Positions 38,220 through 46,228 of a DNA stretch of 64,000 nt are shown here, piece after piece. This stretch comes from Pleomorphomonas sp. JP5 (GTDB lineage: Bacteria > Pseudomonadota > Alphaproteobacteria > Rhizobiales > Pleomorphomonadaceae). The notes beneath the pieces are model-generated. The model saw only the letters and a list, made by a program, of their open reading frames with translations, was not told the origin of the DNA and did not search any database. Within the stretch, counting starts at the first letter, position 1. Each line of letters opens with the position of its first letter. The position numbers and the translations under genes are program-made. The stretch is taken from assembly GCF_023721815.1 (NCBI RefSeq), contig NZ_JAMDLI010000007.1, positions 797,237-861,236 on the forward strand, in the 5' to 3' direction.

Positions 38220-39104
38220 ATGTCGGAAAAGCTGAAGGTCGTGTTTCAGGGCGAGCCGGGCGCCAACTCCCATCTTGCTGCCCTCGAAGTCTATCCCGAT
38301 TGCGAGGCCATCGCCTGTCCGACCTTCGAGGACTGCTTTGCTGCGCTTGCTTCGGGGGGCGGTCACCTCGGCATGATTCCGATCGAGAACTCGACCGCCG
38401 GGCGGGTCGCGGACATCCACCACATTCTGCCGCATGCCGACGTCCATATCATTGGCGAGCATTTCCTGCCGGTTCATCACCAGCTTCTCGGCGTCAAGGG
38501 CGCGCGTCTCGAGAACGTCAAGACGGCGCAAAGCCACGTGCAGGCGCTCGGGCAGTGCCGGCAGACCCTTCGCTCGCTCGGCATCACGCCAATCGTCGGC
38601 GCCGATACGGCCGGCTCGGCCCGCGAGATCGCCGAGGCCGGCGATCCGACGCGTGCCGCCATCGCCTCATCTCTCGCCGCCGATATCTATGGCCTCGACG
38701 TGCTGAAGGCCGACTGCGAGGATACGCTTCACAACACGACTCGCTTCATCATCCTGTCGCCGCGCCCGCGCGCTGCCCCGCCTTACGGAACGCCGACGGT
38801 GACCACCTTCATCTTCCGTGTCCGCAACATTCCGGCCGCGCTCTACAAGGCCCTGGGTGGTTTTGCCACCAACGGCATCAACATGACGAAGCTGGAGAGC
38901 TACCAGCTCGAAGGCCAGTTCTTCGCGACGCAGTTCTACGCCGACGTCGAGGGACACCCCGACGATCCGGCCGTGAAGTTCGCCATGGAGGAACTCGAGT
39001 TCTTCAGCCGCGAGGTCAAGGTGTTCGGCAGCTATCCCGCCAGCCCGTTCCGCGACAAGATCCGCGAGCCGGCCGCCCATCTCGGACTCCGGCCCGGAGA
39101 GTGA
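38220..39104 (+). CDS. pheA: Prephenate dehydratase
   Basis: A monofunctional dehydratase, 294 residues, that makes phenylpyruvate for phenylalanine. The catalytic part begins KVVFQGEPGANSHLAAL and includes the TRF catalytic motif in HNTTRFIIL; a C-terminal ACT domain (about residues 197-270, starting TTFIFRVRNIPAALYK, with ESYQ) mediates phenylalanine feedback. No chorismate mutase domain is attached. It ends 3 bp from the convergent nudC. Confidence 0.95.
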   Translation: MSEKLKVVFQGEPGANSHLAALEVYPDCEAIACPTFEDCFAALASGGGHLGMIPIENSTAGRVADIHHILPHADVHIIGEHFLPVHHQLLGVKGARLENVKTAQSHVQALGQCRQTLRSLGITPIVGADTAGSAREIAEAGDPTRAAIASSLAADIYGLDVLKADCEDTLHNTTRFIILSPRPRAAPPYGTPTVTTFIFRVRNIPAALYKALGGFATNGINMTKLESYQLEGQFFATQFYADVEGHPDDPAVKFAMEELEFFSREVKVFGSYPASPFRDKIREPAAHLGLRPGE

Positions 39105-39107
39105 TCC

Positions 39108-40043
39108 CTACTTGAGGTCGGCCCACACCTCGATGAGGTGGCGGGCGACTGCGAGCCTCGGCGGGCAATGAAGCTTGCCGACCTCGGTGGTTGCCAGCAT
39201 CGCCTTGACCTCGTCTCGCGTGAACCAGCGGCAATCGTCCATTTCGTCCTTGTCCACCACGATGTCGGTGGAGATCGCCTCGCCATAACAGCCCAGCATC
39301 AGGTTGGCCGGAAACGGCCACGGCTGGCTGGCATGATATCGGACGGCGCCAACGTCGATGCCGGATTCTTCCTTCACCTCGCGGCGCACGGCGTCCTCCA
39401 CCGTCTCGCCCGGCTCCATGAACCCGGCAAGGCAGGTATACATGCCCGCCTCGAAGCGCGGCGTGCGGCCGAGCAGCACCCGGTCCTCGCCATCCTGGAT
39501 CAGCATGATCACCACCGGGTCGGTGCGCGGAAAGTGCTGGGTGCCGCAGCCGGTGCAGGTCCGCTGGTAGCCGGCGGCGATACTGACCGTCGGCGCACCG
39601 CAGACGCCGCAGAAGCGGTGGCGCTGGTGCCAGAACAGCGTCGCGCGCGCCTGGGCAACCGGACCGAGACCATCGGCGCCAACCAGGGCGTCGCGGGCAA
39701 GGCTGCGAAGGTCGACAAGACTCTCGCCGGGCTCAAGCTCGGGCTCGTTCTTGAACTCGCCAGCGAACCACGGGCGCTCCTCGGGGTCCAGGCCGAGAAA
39801 AATCTTCGTCTCGGTCTCCTGAAACAGCGCATCGGCGGCGGTTCCCTCGAAGTCGAGACGGCCCGACTTCACCAGCACACGGTCGCCGAACAGCATCATC
39901 AACCGTCGGCGCGGGTCGACGAGGTGGCGCTGCACGAGCGCTTCGTCGGTACGCTGTTCGGAGTGTCGATGAAGCTGATTGATCGAGTAGGTGTTGTGGC
40001 TGGACCAGTCGAAGCCGAAGGGAGGTTCGGAAGGCAAGATCAT
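39108..40043 (-). CDS. nudC: NADH pyrophosphatase NudC (NAD-capped RNA hydrolase)
   Basis: A 311-residue Nudix enzyme that cleaves NADH to NMNH and AMP and can remove NAD caps from RNA. A zinc ribbon with two pairs of cysteines (CGVCGAP and CTGCG) precedes the Nudix box GFMEPGETVEDAVRREVKEESG, which is complete. The start at 40043 (MILPSEPPFGF) matches the family; GTG 40076 upstream is possible. Neither has a strong ribosome binding site. Confidence 0.93.
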   Translation of the reverse strand: MILPSEPPFGFDWSSHNTYSINQLHRHSEQRTDEALVQRHLVDPRRRLMMLFGDRVLVKSGRLDFEGTAADALFQETETKIFLGLDPEERPWFAGEFKNEPELEPGESLVDLRSLARDALVGADGLGPVAQARATLFWHQRHRFCGVCGAPTVSIAAGYQRTCTGCGTQHFPRTDPVVIMLIQDGEDRVLLGRTPRFEAGMYTCLAGFMEPGETVEDAVRREVKEESGIDVGAVRYHASQPWPFPANLMLGCYGEAISTDIVVDKDEMDDCRWFTRDEVKAMLATTEVGKLHCPPRLAVARHLIEVWADLK

Positions 40044-40103
40044 CGTGTCGTTCGCTTTCAGTGGACCGGCTCTCACCGCCGGCCGGGTGCTTGAGGCCGT
40101 CCG

Positions 40104-40379
40104 TCAGAAACGGTTGCGACCGATATTGAGAAGTCTCAGCACCAGCCAGACCGGGATCACCACCACGGCTCCGAGCAGGAAGTAGCGCCAGACGCGATCG
40201 ACGGCGTCGAAGCCCATCGACCAGATGCGGTCGACGAAGCGCAGTGCCGACGTCACGATATCGTAGGGCTCTATGCCGAGTGCGGCGAGAACGACGCCGA
40301 CGACAAGAGAGAGAATGACGAGCCTGAGAAGGAGACGCGCCGGGCTGTCGCCGAACAGGCGCACGAAACGGTCGGACAT
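40104..40379 (-). CDS. Small integral membrane protein (DUF6460-like)
   Basis: A 91-residue protein with two hydrophobic segments (LLLRLVILSLVVGVVLAALGI and YFLLGAVVVIPVWLVLRLL) separated by an amphipathic stretch. It resembles short conserved Rhizobiales membrane proteins grouped as DUF6460. No function is known. GGAG lies 8-9 bp upstream of the ATG. It is next to nudC on the same strand, 60 bp upstream. Confidence 0.75.
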   Translation of the reverse strand: MSDRFVRLFGDSPARLLLRLVILSLVVGVVLAALGIEPYDIVTSALRFVDRIWSMGFDAVDRVWRYFLLGAVVVIPVWLVLRLLNIGRNRF

Positions 40380-40496
40380 GGAAACGCTCCGGCTTTCCGG
40401 TTAGGGAGGTCGCCGACAGATAGGCGCGGCAACCGGCCTTGTCCAGCGGTCAGTGGCGATCGGCAGGGGTGACACCGAAGCCGTTTCGGGCATCAG

Positions 40497-40889
40497 CTAG
40501 TTCAAGGTACGTTCGGCCATGGGGCTGTCCAGCGAGAAGGCGGGAACCGTGACATCGAGCGTCGTACCGCGATCGTCGACCATTCGGTAGCTGCCTGACA
40601 TGATGCCGCTCGGCGTCGATAGCGGGCAGCCGCTGGTATACTCGAAGGCTTCGCCCGGTTCGATGATCGGCTGCTGCCCCACCACGCCCGGACCGGTCAC
40701 CGTGCGACGGAGGCCGTTGGCGTCGGTGATCTCCCAGAAGCGGGTCATCAGTTGTACGGCGCGCCGGCCGTGGTTGGCGATGACCACCCGGTAAGACCAG
40801 ACGTAGCGGTGCTCTTCGGGCTCGGACTCTGCTGGGAGGTAGCTCGGCTCCACCGTTACGGCGATCTCATGGCTGACGGCTGTGAACAT
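40497..40889 (-). CDS. apaG: ApaG domain protein
   Basis: A 130-residue ApaG/DUF525 beta-sandwich protein linked to Co2+/Mg2+ homeostasis in enterobacteria; the biochemical function is unresolved. Seen: AVTVEPSYLPAESEPEEHRYVWSY at the start, VQLMTRFWEITDANG, and the glycine-rich GPGVVGQQPIIEPGEAFEYTSG that defines the family. It stands alone between the small membrane protein and a solute-binding protein. Confidence 0.92.
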   Translation of the reverse strand: MFTAVSHEIAVTVEPSYLPAESEPEEHRYVWSYRVVIANHGRRAVQLMTRFWEITDANGLRRTVTGPGVVGQQPIIEPGEAFEYTSGCPLSTPSGIMSGSYRMVDDRGTTLDVTVPAFSLDSPMAERTLN

Positions 40890-40919
40890 GGCGGGTGCAT
40901 CCCGAGTTGCTGCTCGGCG

Positions 40920-41762
40920 TCAGTAAAGGCTTTCGGGGAAGAAGCGCAAGGCGAGATCGGCCAACGTGCCGTCGGCATCGAGCGCCCGCAAGGCGCTGTC
41001 GATGCTGCCTTTGAGCGCTGTGTTGTCTGCGGCGACAGCGATCTTCATGCCGTCGCCGAAATAGGCCGGCTCGGTATAGGCGCCTCCGGAAAAGGCGCAA
41101 CAGCCCTTGGCGACCGGTCCGGCCAGCCAGAAGGAAGCCCCGACGGCGCCGGTGAAAACGGCGTCCACCTCTCCACTCTTGAGAGAAGCGAACAGCTCCG
41201 CCTCGCTGCTCGATGGGTGAAGCTTGGCGGCCGGGAAAAAGTCGCCGATGAAATCGGCATAACGGCTGCCGGCGATGACGCCCACCGTTTTTCCCGAAAG
41301 CGAATGTGGCGATGGCTCCACCAAAGCCGGCCATCGGCGGACGAAGCGTGCCGGCTCTCTGAAATAGGGAACAGAGTAGGCAAGATGCCGACGCAGGGCC
41401 GGCGTATCGGCGACGCCTGCGGCGATGGCGTCGGCCTTGTTCTCGCGCACCGCGTCAAGCAGGAGCGGAAACGGCCGTATCTGGACCGTACAGGGAATGG
41501 CAAGACGAGTGCAGATCGCCCTGGCGACCTCGACGTTGAAGCCGGTGATCAGGCCCGAACCGTCGATGAAGTTGAAGGGCGGGAAATCGTCGGCGGTTAC
41601 GAAGCGAATGGACGGCGGGCTCGCGCCCGCAGCCGTCCCGCTACCGGGAGGGACAAGTCGAGGATAGCCGGAATCGGCGGCGCTGCCAGATGAGACGGAT
41701 GGACCGAAGAGGCAGAGGACGATGCCCAGACTTGCGGCAATCAAGGCTTTGGAGAAGCGCAT
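40920..41762 (-). CDS. Periplasmic solute-binding protein, family 3
   Basis: A 280-residue protein with a signal peptide (MRFSKALIAASLGIVLCLF...) and a SBP_bac_3-type domain: IRFVTADDFPPFNFIDGSGLITGFNVEVARAI is the classical N-terminal lobe pattern of polar amino-acid binders. No permease or ATPase gene is adjacent, so it may serve a distant transporter or act as a sensor. The start at 41762 gives a normal signal peptide; 41801 is open upstream. Substrate unknown. Confidence 0.8.
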   Translation of the reverse strand: MRFSKALIAASLGIVLCLFGPSVSSGSAADSGYPRLVPPGSGTAAGASPPSIRFVTADDFPPFNFIDGSGLITGFNVEVARAICTRLAIPCTVQIRPFPLLLDAVRENKADAIAAGVADTPALRRHLAYSVPYFREPARFVRRWPALVEPSPHSLSGKTVGVIAGSRYADFIGDFFPAAKLHPSSSEAELFASLKSGEVDAVFTGAVGASFWLAGPVAKGCCAFSGGAYTEPAYFGDGMKIAVAADNTALKGSIDSALRALDADGTLADLALRFFPESLY

Positions 41763-41861
41763 CTTCGGTACACTCGGCGACCGCGGAAATGAAGCTCCCA
41801 CGAGGCTAGCCGAACTTCGGTGCAGGCGGAAGCCTCTGCTTCTCGCCGCCCGATCGTTCGA

Positions 41862-42746
41862 TCATCCCTTTGTGGGATAGCCGGAAAGCCGGCGGACGCT
41901 CGTGACCGGCTCACCACCCGAGGCGATGCGGGCAATGGCGCTGCCGAGCGGCTCTATTACCGTCGCCATGTGAAAGCCGTTGGCGTGCAACAGTCGATCC
42001 GGCCCCGCGACGATGCCGACGTGTCCCTTCCAGAACACGAGATCGCCACGCTGGAGAGCATCGGGGTCGCCGTTCCAGTCGATCGTTTCGCCGACGCTTG
42101 TCTCTTGCTGGTCGGTATCGCGGGGGGCAGCGACGCCGACTTCGGCAAGGGCTCTCTGGACGAGCCCCGAGCAGTCGATGCCCAGGCTCGACGAACCGCC
42201 CCACAGATAGGGCGTGCCGACATAAGTAGCGGCGATGGCGACATAATTGCCGGTTAGTGGCGATCCAATCGGCCGAAGATGTTTCATCACCGTGGCCGTG
42301 CCGTCTGGGAGCAGCGCATAGACGAGATTGCGTCGCTCCACTTCGCCGGTGACCGCAACGAGTGCCCCCTGGACCAGCGGGTAGGCGACGGGCAGCTTGA
42401 GATCGGCCCCTGAGAAGGCAAAGGAGCGCAGTTGCGACACGGCATGCGTCGGCTCCGGCGCCGAGAAGGACAGCGCCTCGGCCGGCATGTAGCCGACGTA
42501 GCCGTCGCGCTCCATCTGGACGAAGGCCCAGCCCTCGTCATCGGTATCGAGCACCCGGACGGCTTCGCCATGGATTGCCTCGCTCTCGAGCGGGCAGTCG
42601 AAGCGTGGCTCGCGCCGGAGGCCGGCGAGAGGGGCGACGATCCTGGCCGGTCGCGGCTCGATGTAGCGCTCGGCCGTCACGAGGCCGGCGAGCGCGGTAT
42701 CGGCGAGGTCAGGGCGAGCTAAAGTGGTACGGCGATCGGTCGTCAA
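41862..42746 (-). CDS. NlpC/P60 family cell-wall peptidase
   Basis: A 294-residue enzyme with an SH3-like domain (about residues 30-110, with GEAVRVLDTDDEGWAFVQ) and a C-terminal NlpC/P60 cysteine peptidase: catalytic Cys in GGSSSLGIDCSGLVQ, catalytic His in FWKGHVGIV. It probably cleaves murein peptides such as D-glutamyl-diaminopimelate bonds. The start is TTG at 42746, overlapping the marR stop as TTGA, so it is translationally coupled. No signal peptide is visible, which suggests a cytoplasmic recycling role. Confidence 0.87.
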   Translation of the reverse strand: MTTDRRTTLARPDLADTALAGLVTAERYIEPRPARIVAPLAGLRREPRFDCPLESEAIHGEAVRVLDTDDEGWAFVQMERDGYVGYMPAEALSFSAPEPTHAVSQLRSFAFSGADLKLPVAYPLVQGALVAVTGEVERRNLVYALLPDGTATVMKHLRPIGSPLTGNYVAIAATYVGTPYLWGGSSSLGIDCSGLVQRALAEVGVAAPRDTDQQETSVGETIDWNGDPDALQRGDLVFWKGHVGIVAGPDRLLHANGFHMATVIEPLGSAIARIASGGEPVTSVRRLSGYPTKG

Positions 42747-43093
42747 CGCGGCAGTTCCCTGGCTTTGTCCACGATGGTGTCGGCGAGGCGTTCGAGAAAC
42801 AGTGCCCCTTCCACGGTGCGATGCACAATGACGTTCCGTCTGTCGGCTTCGTCGCGCCTACGCCCCAGGAGTTTCAACTCGCCCATGGTGTCGAGGGCGC
42901 GGGTGATCGCCGGCTTGGTGACGCCGAGCTTCTCGGCAAGCCCGCGCACAGTATGCGGTGGCGGTTCGAGATAGACCGTGAGCAGCACGGTAATCTGGCG
43001 CGGCGACAGGTCTGCGCCGTTCTCACGCACGATCGCGAGAGAGACGTCGTGCCAGAGTCTGAGGGCCTGAGCGGGGCGCATGTCGATCGGCAT
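42743..43093 (-). CDS. MarR family transcriptional regulator
   Basis: A 116-residue winged-helix protein, shorter than typical MarR (about 140). The HTH is seen as RGLAEKLGVTKPAITRALDTMGEL, followed by the wing LGRRRDEADRRNVIVHRT. It is coupled to the NlpC/P60 gene by a 4-bp overlap and probably cotranscribed with it. The ligand is unknown. Confidence 0.82.
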   Translation of the reverse strand: MPIDMRPAQALRLWHDVSLAIVRENGADLSPRQITVLLTVYLEPPPHTVRGLAEKLGVTKPAITRALDTMGELKLLGRRRDEADRRNVIVHRTVEGALFLERLADTIVDKARELPR

Positions 43094-43140
43094 GCGCCCC
43101 TTCTACACCGAATTCGTTTCGGAGGCGTTATTATTGGGCC

Positions 43141-44319
43141 TCAGCCGCCGAGCGCCTGATCGAGATCGGCGATCAGGTCGTCGGCATGTTCGAGGCCGAC
43201 CGAGAGGCGCAGCAGGCCCTGACGAATGCCGAGTTCCTGACGGACTTCCTCTGTGAAGCGCTGGTGCGTCGTTGTCGATGGATGGGTGACGAGGCTCTTG
43301 GCATCGCCGAGGTTGTTGGAAATCTTGATGATGCCGAGCTTGTTCACGGCGGCGAAGGCGCCCTCGCGGCCGCCCTTCACCTCCAGGGCGATCATGGTCG
43401 ATCCTCCGGTCATCTGCTTGCGGCAGATATCGGCCTGAGGGTGGCTCGCCGAACCCGGATAGATCACCTTCTCAATCTTGGGATGCCCCTCGAGGAAAGC
43501 GGCGATCTTCGCCGCGTTCTCGGCCTGCCTGCTCACCCGGAGCGAGAAGGTCTCCAATGCCTTCAACATCACCCAGGCATTGAACGGGCTCATGGTCGGG
43601 CCGGTTTGGCGCAGGAACACCTGCAGATACTTCTCCAGGAACTCCTCATTGCAAAGGACGACGCCGCCCATGCAACGGCCCTGGCCGTCGATATGCTTGG
43701 TGGCCGAATAGGCCACCACGTCGGCGCCGAGTTCGAGCGGCTTCTGATAGAGTGCGGTGGCGAAGACATTGTCGACCACGAGGCGCGCGCCGGCCGCGTG
43801 GGCGATCTCGGCCACGGCGGCGATATCGACCACTTCCAGCGTCGGGTTCGTCGGGCTTTCGAAGAAGAAGACGCGCGTATTGGGCTGGACCGCCGCCCGC
43901 CACTGGTCGAGGTCTCTGCCATCGACCAGCGTACAGGTGATGCCGAAGCGCGGCGCCAGTTCTTCGACGATGTAGCGACAGGAGCCGAACAGCGCACGCG
44001 CCGCCACGATATGGTCGCCGGCCGACGCCTGCGACAGAATGGCCGCCGTGACCGCCGCCATGCCGGTAGCCGTCGCCCGTGCCACCGGGGCGCCCTCAAG
44101 CAGCGCCATGCGCTCCTCGAACATGGTCACCGTCGGGTTGGAGAACCGGCTGTATTGGAAGCCCGGATCGAGATTGAGGAAGCGCGCTTCCGCCTGCTCG
44201 GCACTGTTGTAGACGAAGCCTTGCGTCACGAACATCGACTCGGACGTTTCGCCCCACTGCGAACGCAGGCTGCCGCCATGCACGAGAGCGGTATCGGGAT
44301 GCCAGTTGGCCTTGGTCAT
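43141..44319 (-). CDS. metZ: O-succinylhomoserine sulfhydrylase
   Basis: A PLP enzyme of 392 residues that makes homocysteine from O-succinylhomoserine and sulfide (direct sulfhydrylation). The PLP lysine is in YSATKHIDGQGRCMGGVV; the gamma-family features SRFSNPTVTMFEERMALLEGA and FFESPTNPTLEVVDI are present. It is preceded by a SAM-II riboswitch and a terminator, so it is repressed when S-adenosylmethionine is plentiful. The ATG at 44319 has AAGGAC 8-9 bp upstream; the longer open frame runs into the regulatory RNA. Confidence 0.94.
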   Translation of the reverse strand: MTKANWHPDTALVHGGSLRSQWGETSESMFVTQGFVYNSAEQAEARFLNLDPGFQYSRFSNPTVTMFEERMALLEGAPVARATATGMAAVTAAILSQASAGDHIVAARALFGSCRYIVEELAPRFGITCTLVDGRDLDQWRAAVQPNTRVFFFESPTNPTLEVVDIAAVAEIAHAAGARLVVDNVFATALYQKPLELGADVVAYSATKHIDGQGRCMGGVVLCNEEFLEKYLQVFLRQTGPTMSPFNAWVMLKALETFSLRVSRQAENAAKIAAFLEGHPKIEKVIYPGSASHPQADICRKQMTGGSTMIALEVKGGREGAFAAVNKLGIIKISNNLGDAKSLVTHPSTTTHQRFTEEVRQELGIRQGLLRLSVGLEHADDLIADLDQALGG

Positions 44320-44346
44320 GTCTTCGTCCTTCATCGTCGAGGTCCG

Positions 44347-44383
44347 AAAAAAGCGAACCCGGCTGCGCATAGGCGAGCCGGGT
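44347..44383 (-). terminator. Rho-independent terminator in the metZ leader
   Basis: On the minus strand an 8-bp stem (ACCCGGCT, 44383-44376, with AGCCGGGT, 44364-44357), an 11-nt loop, and six Ts at 44352-44347. It lies between the SAM-II aptamer and metZ, as expected for transcription attenuation. Confidence 0.8.
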
Positions 44384-44409
44384 GTCAACAATCGACATGT
44401 CCGTCCCGA

Positions 44410-44466
44410 CCTTTTAGCAGCATTTTTTAGCGTGGCGGCAAGCCGGTCGGCTCAAAGAACCACGAG
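44410..44466 (-). ncRNA. SAM-II riboswitch (metA-type) upstream of metZ
   Basis: On the minus strand the RNA reads CGTGG (P1, 44464-44460), a T-rich segment, a GCC...GGCTTGC core, the paired CCACG (44435-44431), an A-rich linker CTAAAAAA, then GCTAAAAGG (44418-44410). This is the H-type pseudoknot pattern of SAM-II: the CGTGG/CCACG stem, and GCTAAAAGG at the 3' end. It binds S-adenosylmethionine and represses methionine genes in alphaproteobacteria. A promoter ends just upstream and a terminator follows. Confidence 0.85.
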
Positions 44467-44473
44467 TGACGTT

Positions 44474-44502
44474 ACGCTAGGGGAAGCGCCGACAAACGTC
44501 AA
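44474..44502 (-). promoter_or_regulatory. Promoter of the SAM-II-metZ transcript
   Basis: On the minus strand TTGACG (44502-44497) and TAGCGT (44479-44474) are spaced by 17 bp. The predicted start at about 44467 coincides with the 5' end of the aptamer. Confidence 0.6.
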
Positions 44503-44689
44503 GCGGCCGATCATTGCTCTCCGTTGCATGATCGGAGCAGTGCCGCCGCAAGAGGCAAAGGACAACGGCGAAACTGCTCACTCGCGTAAGATATTTTTCG
44601 CCATACCGAGATTAATCGCGAACCTCCACTGATTGTTGGTTGATGGCAGGCAAAATAACCGTCATGCGCGCCCCTCTTGCGGAGACCCT
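44503..44689. other. Gap upstream of the diguanylate cyclase gene
   Basis: No gene is seen between the metZ promoter and the GGDEF gene. It should hold the promoter of the latter, but none was recognised. Confidence 0.4.
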
Positions 44690-46096
44690 ATGAGCCCGAC
44701 GACCAGCCTTGATCGCCGATTTTTCTTGCGAGTGATCCTGCCGATGTTCGGCTTGATCGCCGTTTTGCTCGCCGGCGCCATGGCAGGCGTACTCATGCTG
44801 TCGTCCAAGCAGAACAACCTTTCGAACGAGTTCCAGCAGCGAACGGCGAGACAGGCGCTCCGCCATTTCGCCGATGAGCTCGCCAGTCTGGCTGGCGGTA
44901 TGGCAGGCCGTGACGAAACGGCCGCGCATGTCGTGGATGCGCTCGACGTTGAGTGGATCTCCAGCCACTTGCTCGCAGTCGACGCCGAGGCCTTTTTCTT
45001 TGTTGTCGGGCCGGATGATCGCACATTGTTCTCGCGCGTGGACGGTCGCGTCGTGTCGGTGGAGGCCCGCGGCATCCTACCGCCGGCCTTTGGTCAGTTG
45101 ATCGCCCGTTGGCGCGCTGGCCGCCTTGCCGACACGACGACCCAGCTCATCGCAGTCGACGGAGCGCCCGTGCTGTTCGCGATCAGCGGCGTTCATGCCG
45201 TCGCCGATAGAAGAAAGCCGGCCGACGACGGCTATGCTCTGGTGATCGGCCGCCGGGTGGATCGGTCCAGCCTCAGGAGGATTGCCGAGACCTTCCTCTT
45301 GCCGAATCTCAGTTACGAGCCGGCCTTCGGTCAGACCACGACAGGTCCTGGCCGCCTCCGCCTGATGAGTCAGGACGGCACCATGGGCGACTCTCTGGTG
45401 TGGGATCCCATTCTGCCTGGCGATGAGATCATCAAGGCCATTGGACCGGGATTGGCTTTGGTCTTTGCGGCCTATCTGGTGCTGACGGCCGTGGTGCTGG
45501 TCTTCGCCCGTCGCGCCGTCCGGCTGATCAGCGTCAACGAGGAAAAGGCGCTGCACGACCCGCTCACCGGCTTGCCGAACCGGTTGCTGCTGCTCGACCG
45601 CATGAAAAGGCTGCTCGAGCCGAAGCGCGGCGAGGACGCAAGGGCTGCGGTGTTCTACCTCGATCTCGACGGTTTCAAGGATGTCAACGACAGTGCCGGC
45701 CACGCCGCGGGCGACGCCGTGCTGGTTGGGGTGGCGCGCCGTCTGCGCGAGTTCTGCCGGACGGAGGACACGGTGGCCAGGCTCGGTGGCGACGAGTTCG
45801 TCATGGTTATCCCGACCGACGATCGGCTGTTGGCCGAGGCGCGGGCCGAGACGGTGCTGGCCGCGCTGAGCAACCCCTATCACTACAACGGCCGGCCGCT
45901 GGTCATCGGTGTCAGCATTGGCATTGCATTGGCGCCCGAGCACGGCCTTGATGTCGCAGCCTTGCTGCACAAGGCCGATGCCGCTCTCTACGCCGCCAAG
46001 CAGGACGGCAAGGGTCGGGTTCGGTTCTATCGCAAGAGCATGCGCAGCGAGATGCCGCCTGAAGGGTTGATGATGCTTTCCTCTGCTGGCATCTGA
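44690..46096 (+). CDS. Membrane-bound diguanylate cyclase
   Basis: A 468-residue protein that makes cyclic di-GMP. Transmembrane segments near residues 14-36 and 258-280 enclose a periplasmic CHASE4-like sensor. The GGDEF domain (about residues 292-455) has an intact LGGDEF active site (about 366-370) and the inhibitory I-site RTED five residues before it, so product inhibition is expected. No EAL domain. The ATG at 44690 has GGAG 5 bp upstream. Confidence 0.92.
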   Translation: MSPTTSLDRRFFLRVILPMFGLIAVLLAGAMAGVLMLSSKQNNLSNEFQQRTARQALRHFADELASLAGGMAGRDETAAHVVDALDVEWISSHLLAVDAEAFFFVVGPDDRTLFSRVDGRVVSVEARGILPPAFGQLIARWRAGRLADTTTQLIAVDGAPVLFAISGVHAVADRRKPADDGYALVIGRRVDRSSLRRIAETFLLPNLSYEPAFGQTTTGPGRLRLMSQDGTMGDSLVWDPILPGDEIIKAIGPGLALVFAAYLVLTAVVLVFARRAVRLISVNEEKALHDPLTGLPNRLLLLDRMKRLLEPKRGEDARAAVFYLDLDGFKDVNDSAGHAAGDAVLVGVARRLREFCRTEDTVARLGGDEFVMVIPTDDRLLAEARAETVLAALSNPYHYNGRPLVIGVSIGIALAPEHGLDVAALLHKADAALYAAKQDGKGRVRFYRKSMRSEMPPEGLMMLSSAGI

Positions 46097-46228
46097 GTCC
46101 CCTCATTCTTCGAGTCCGACGCCTCTTCGAGTTTCCAAGGGCAACAAAACAGGCTAGAGCTTTGAAAAGTCCGGCCGCGCCTTTCGGTGTCGGCCTCGTA
46201 TCTTGCTTTTCGGACGCTCTGTACTCTC

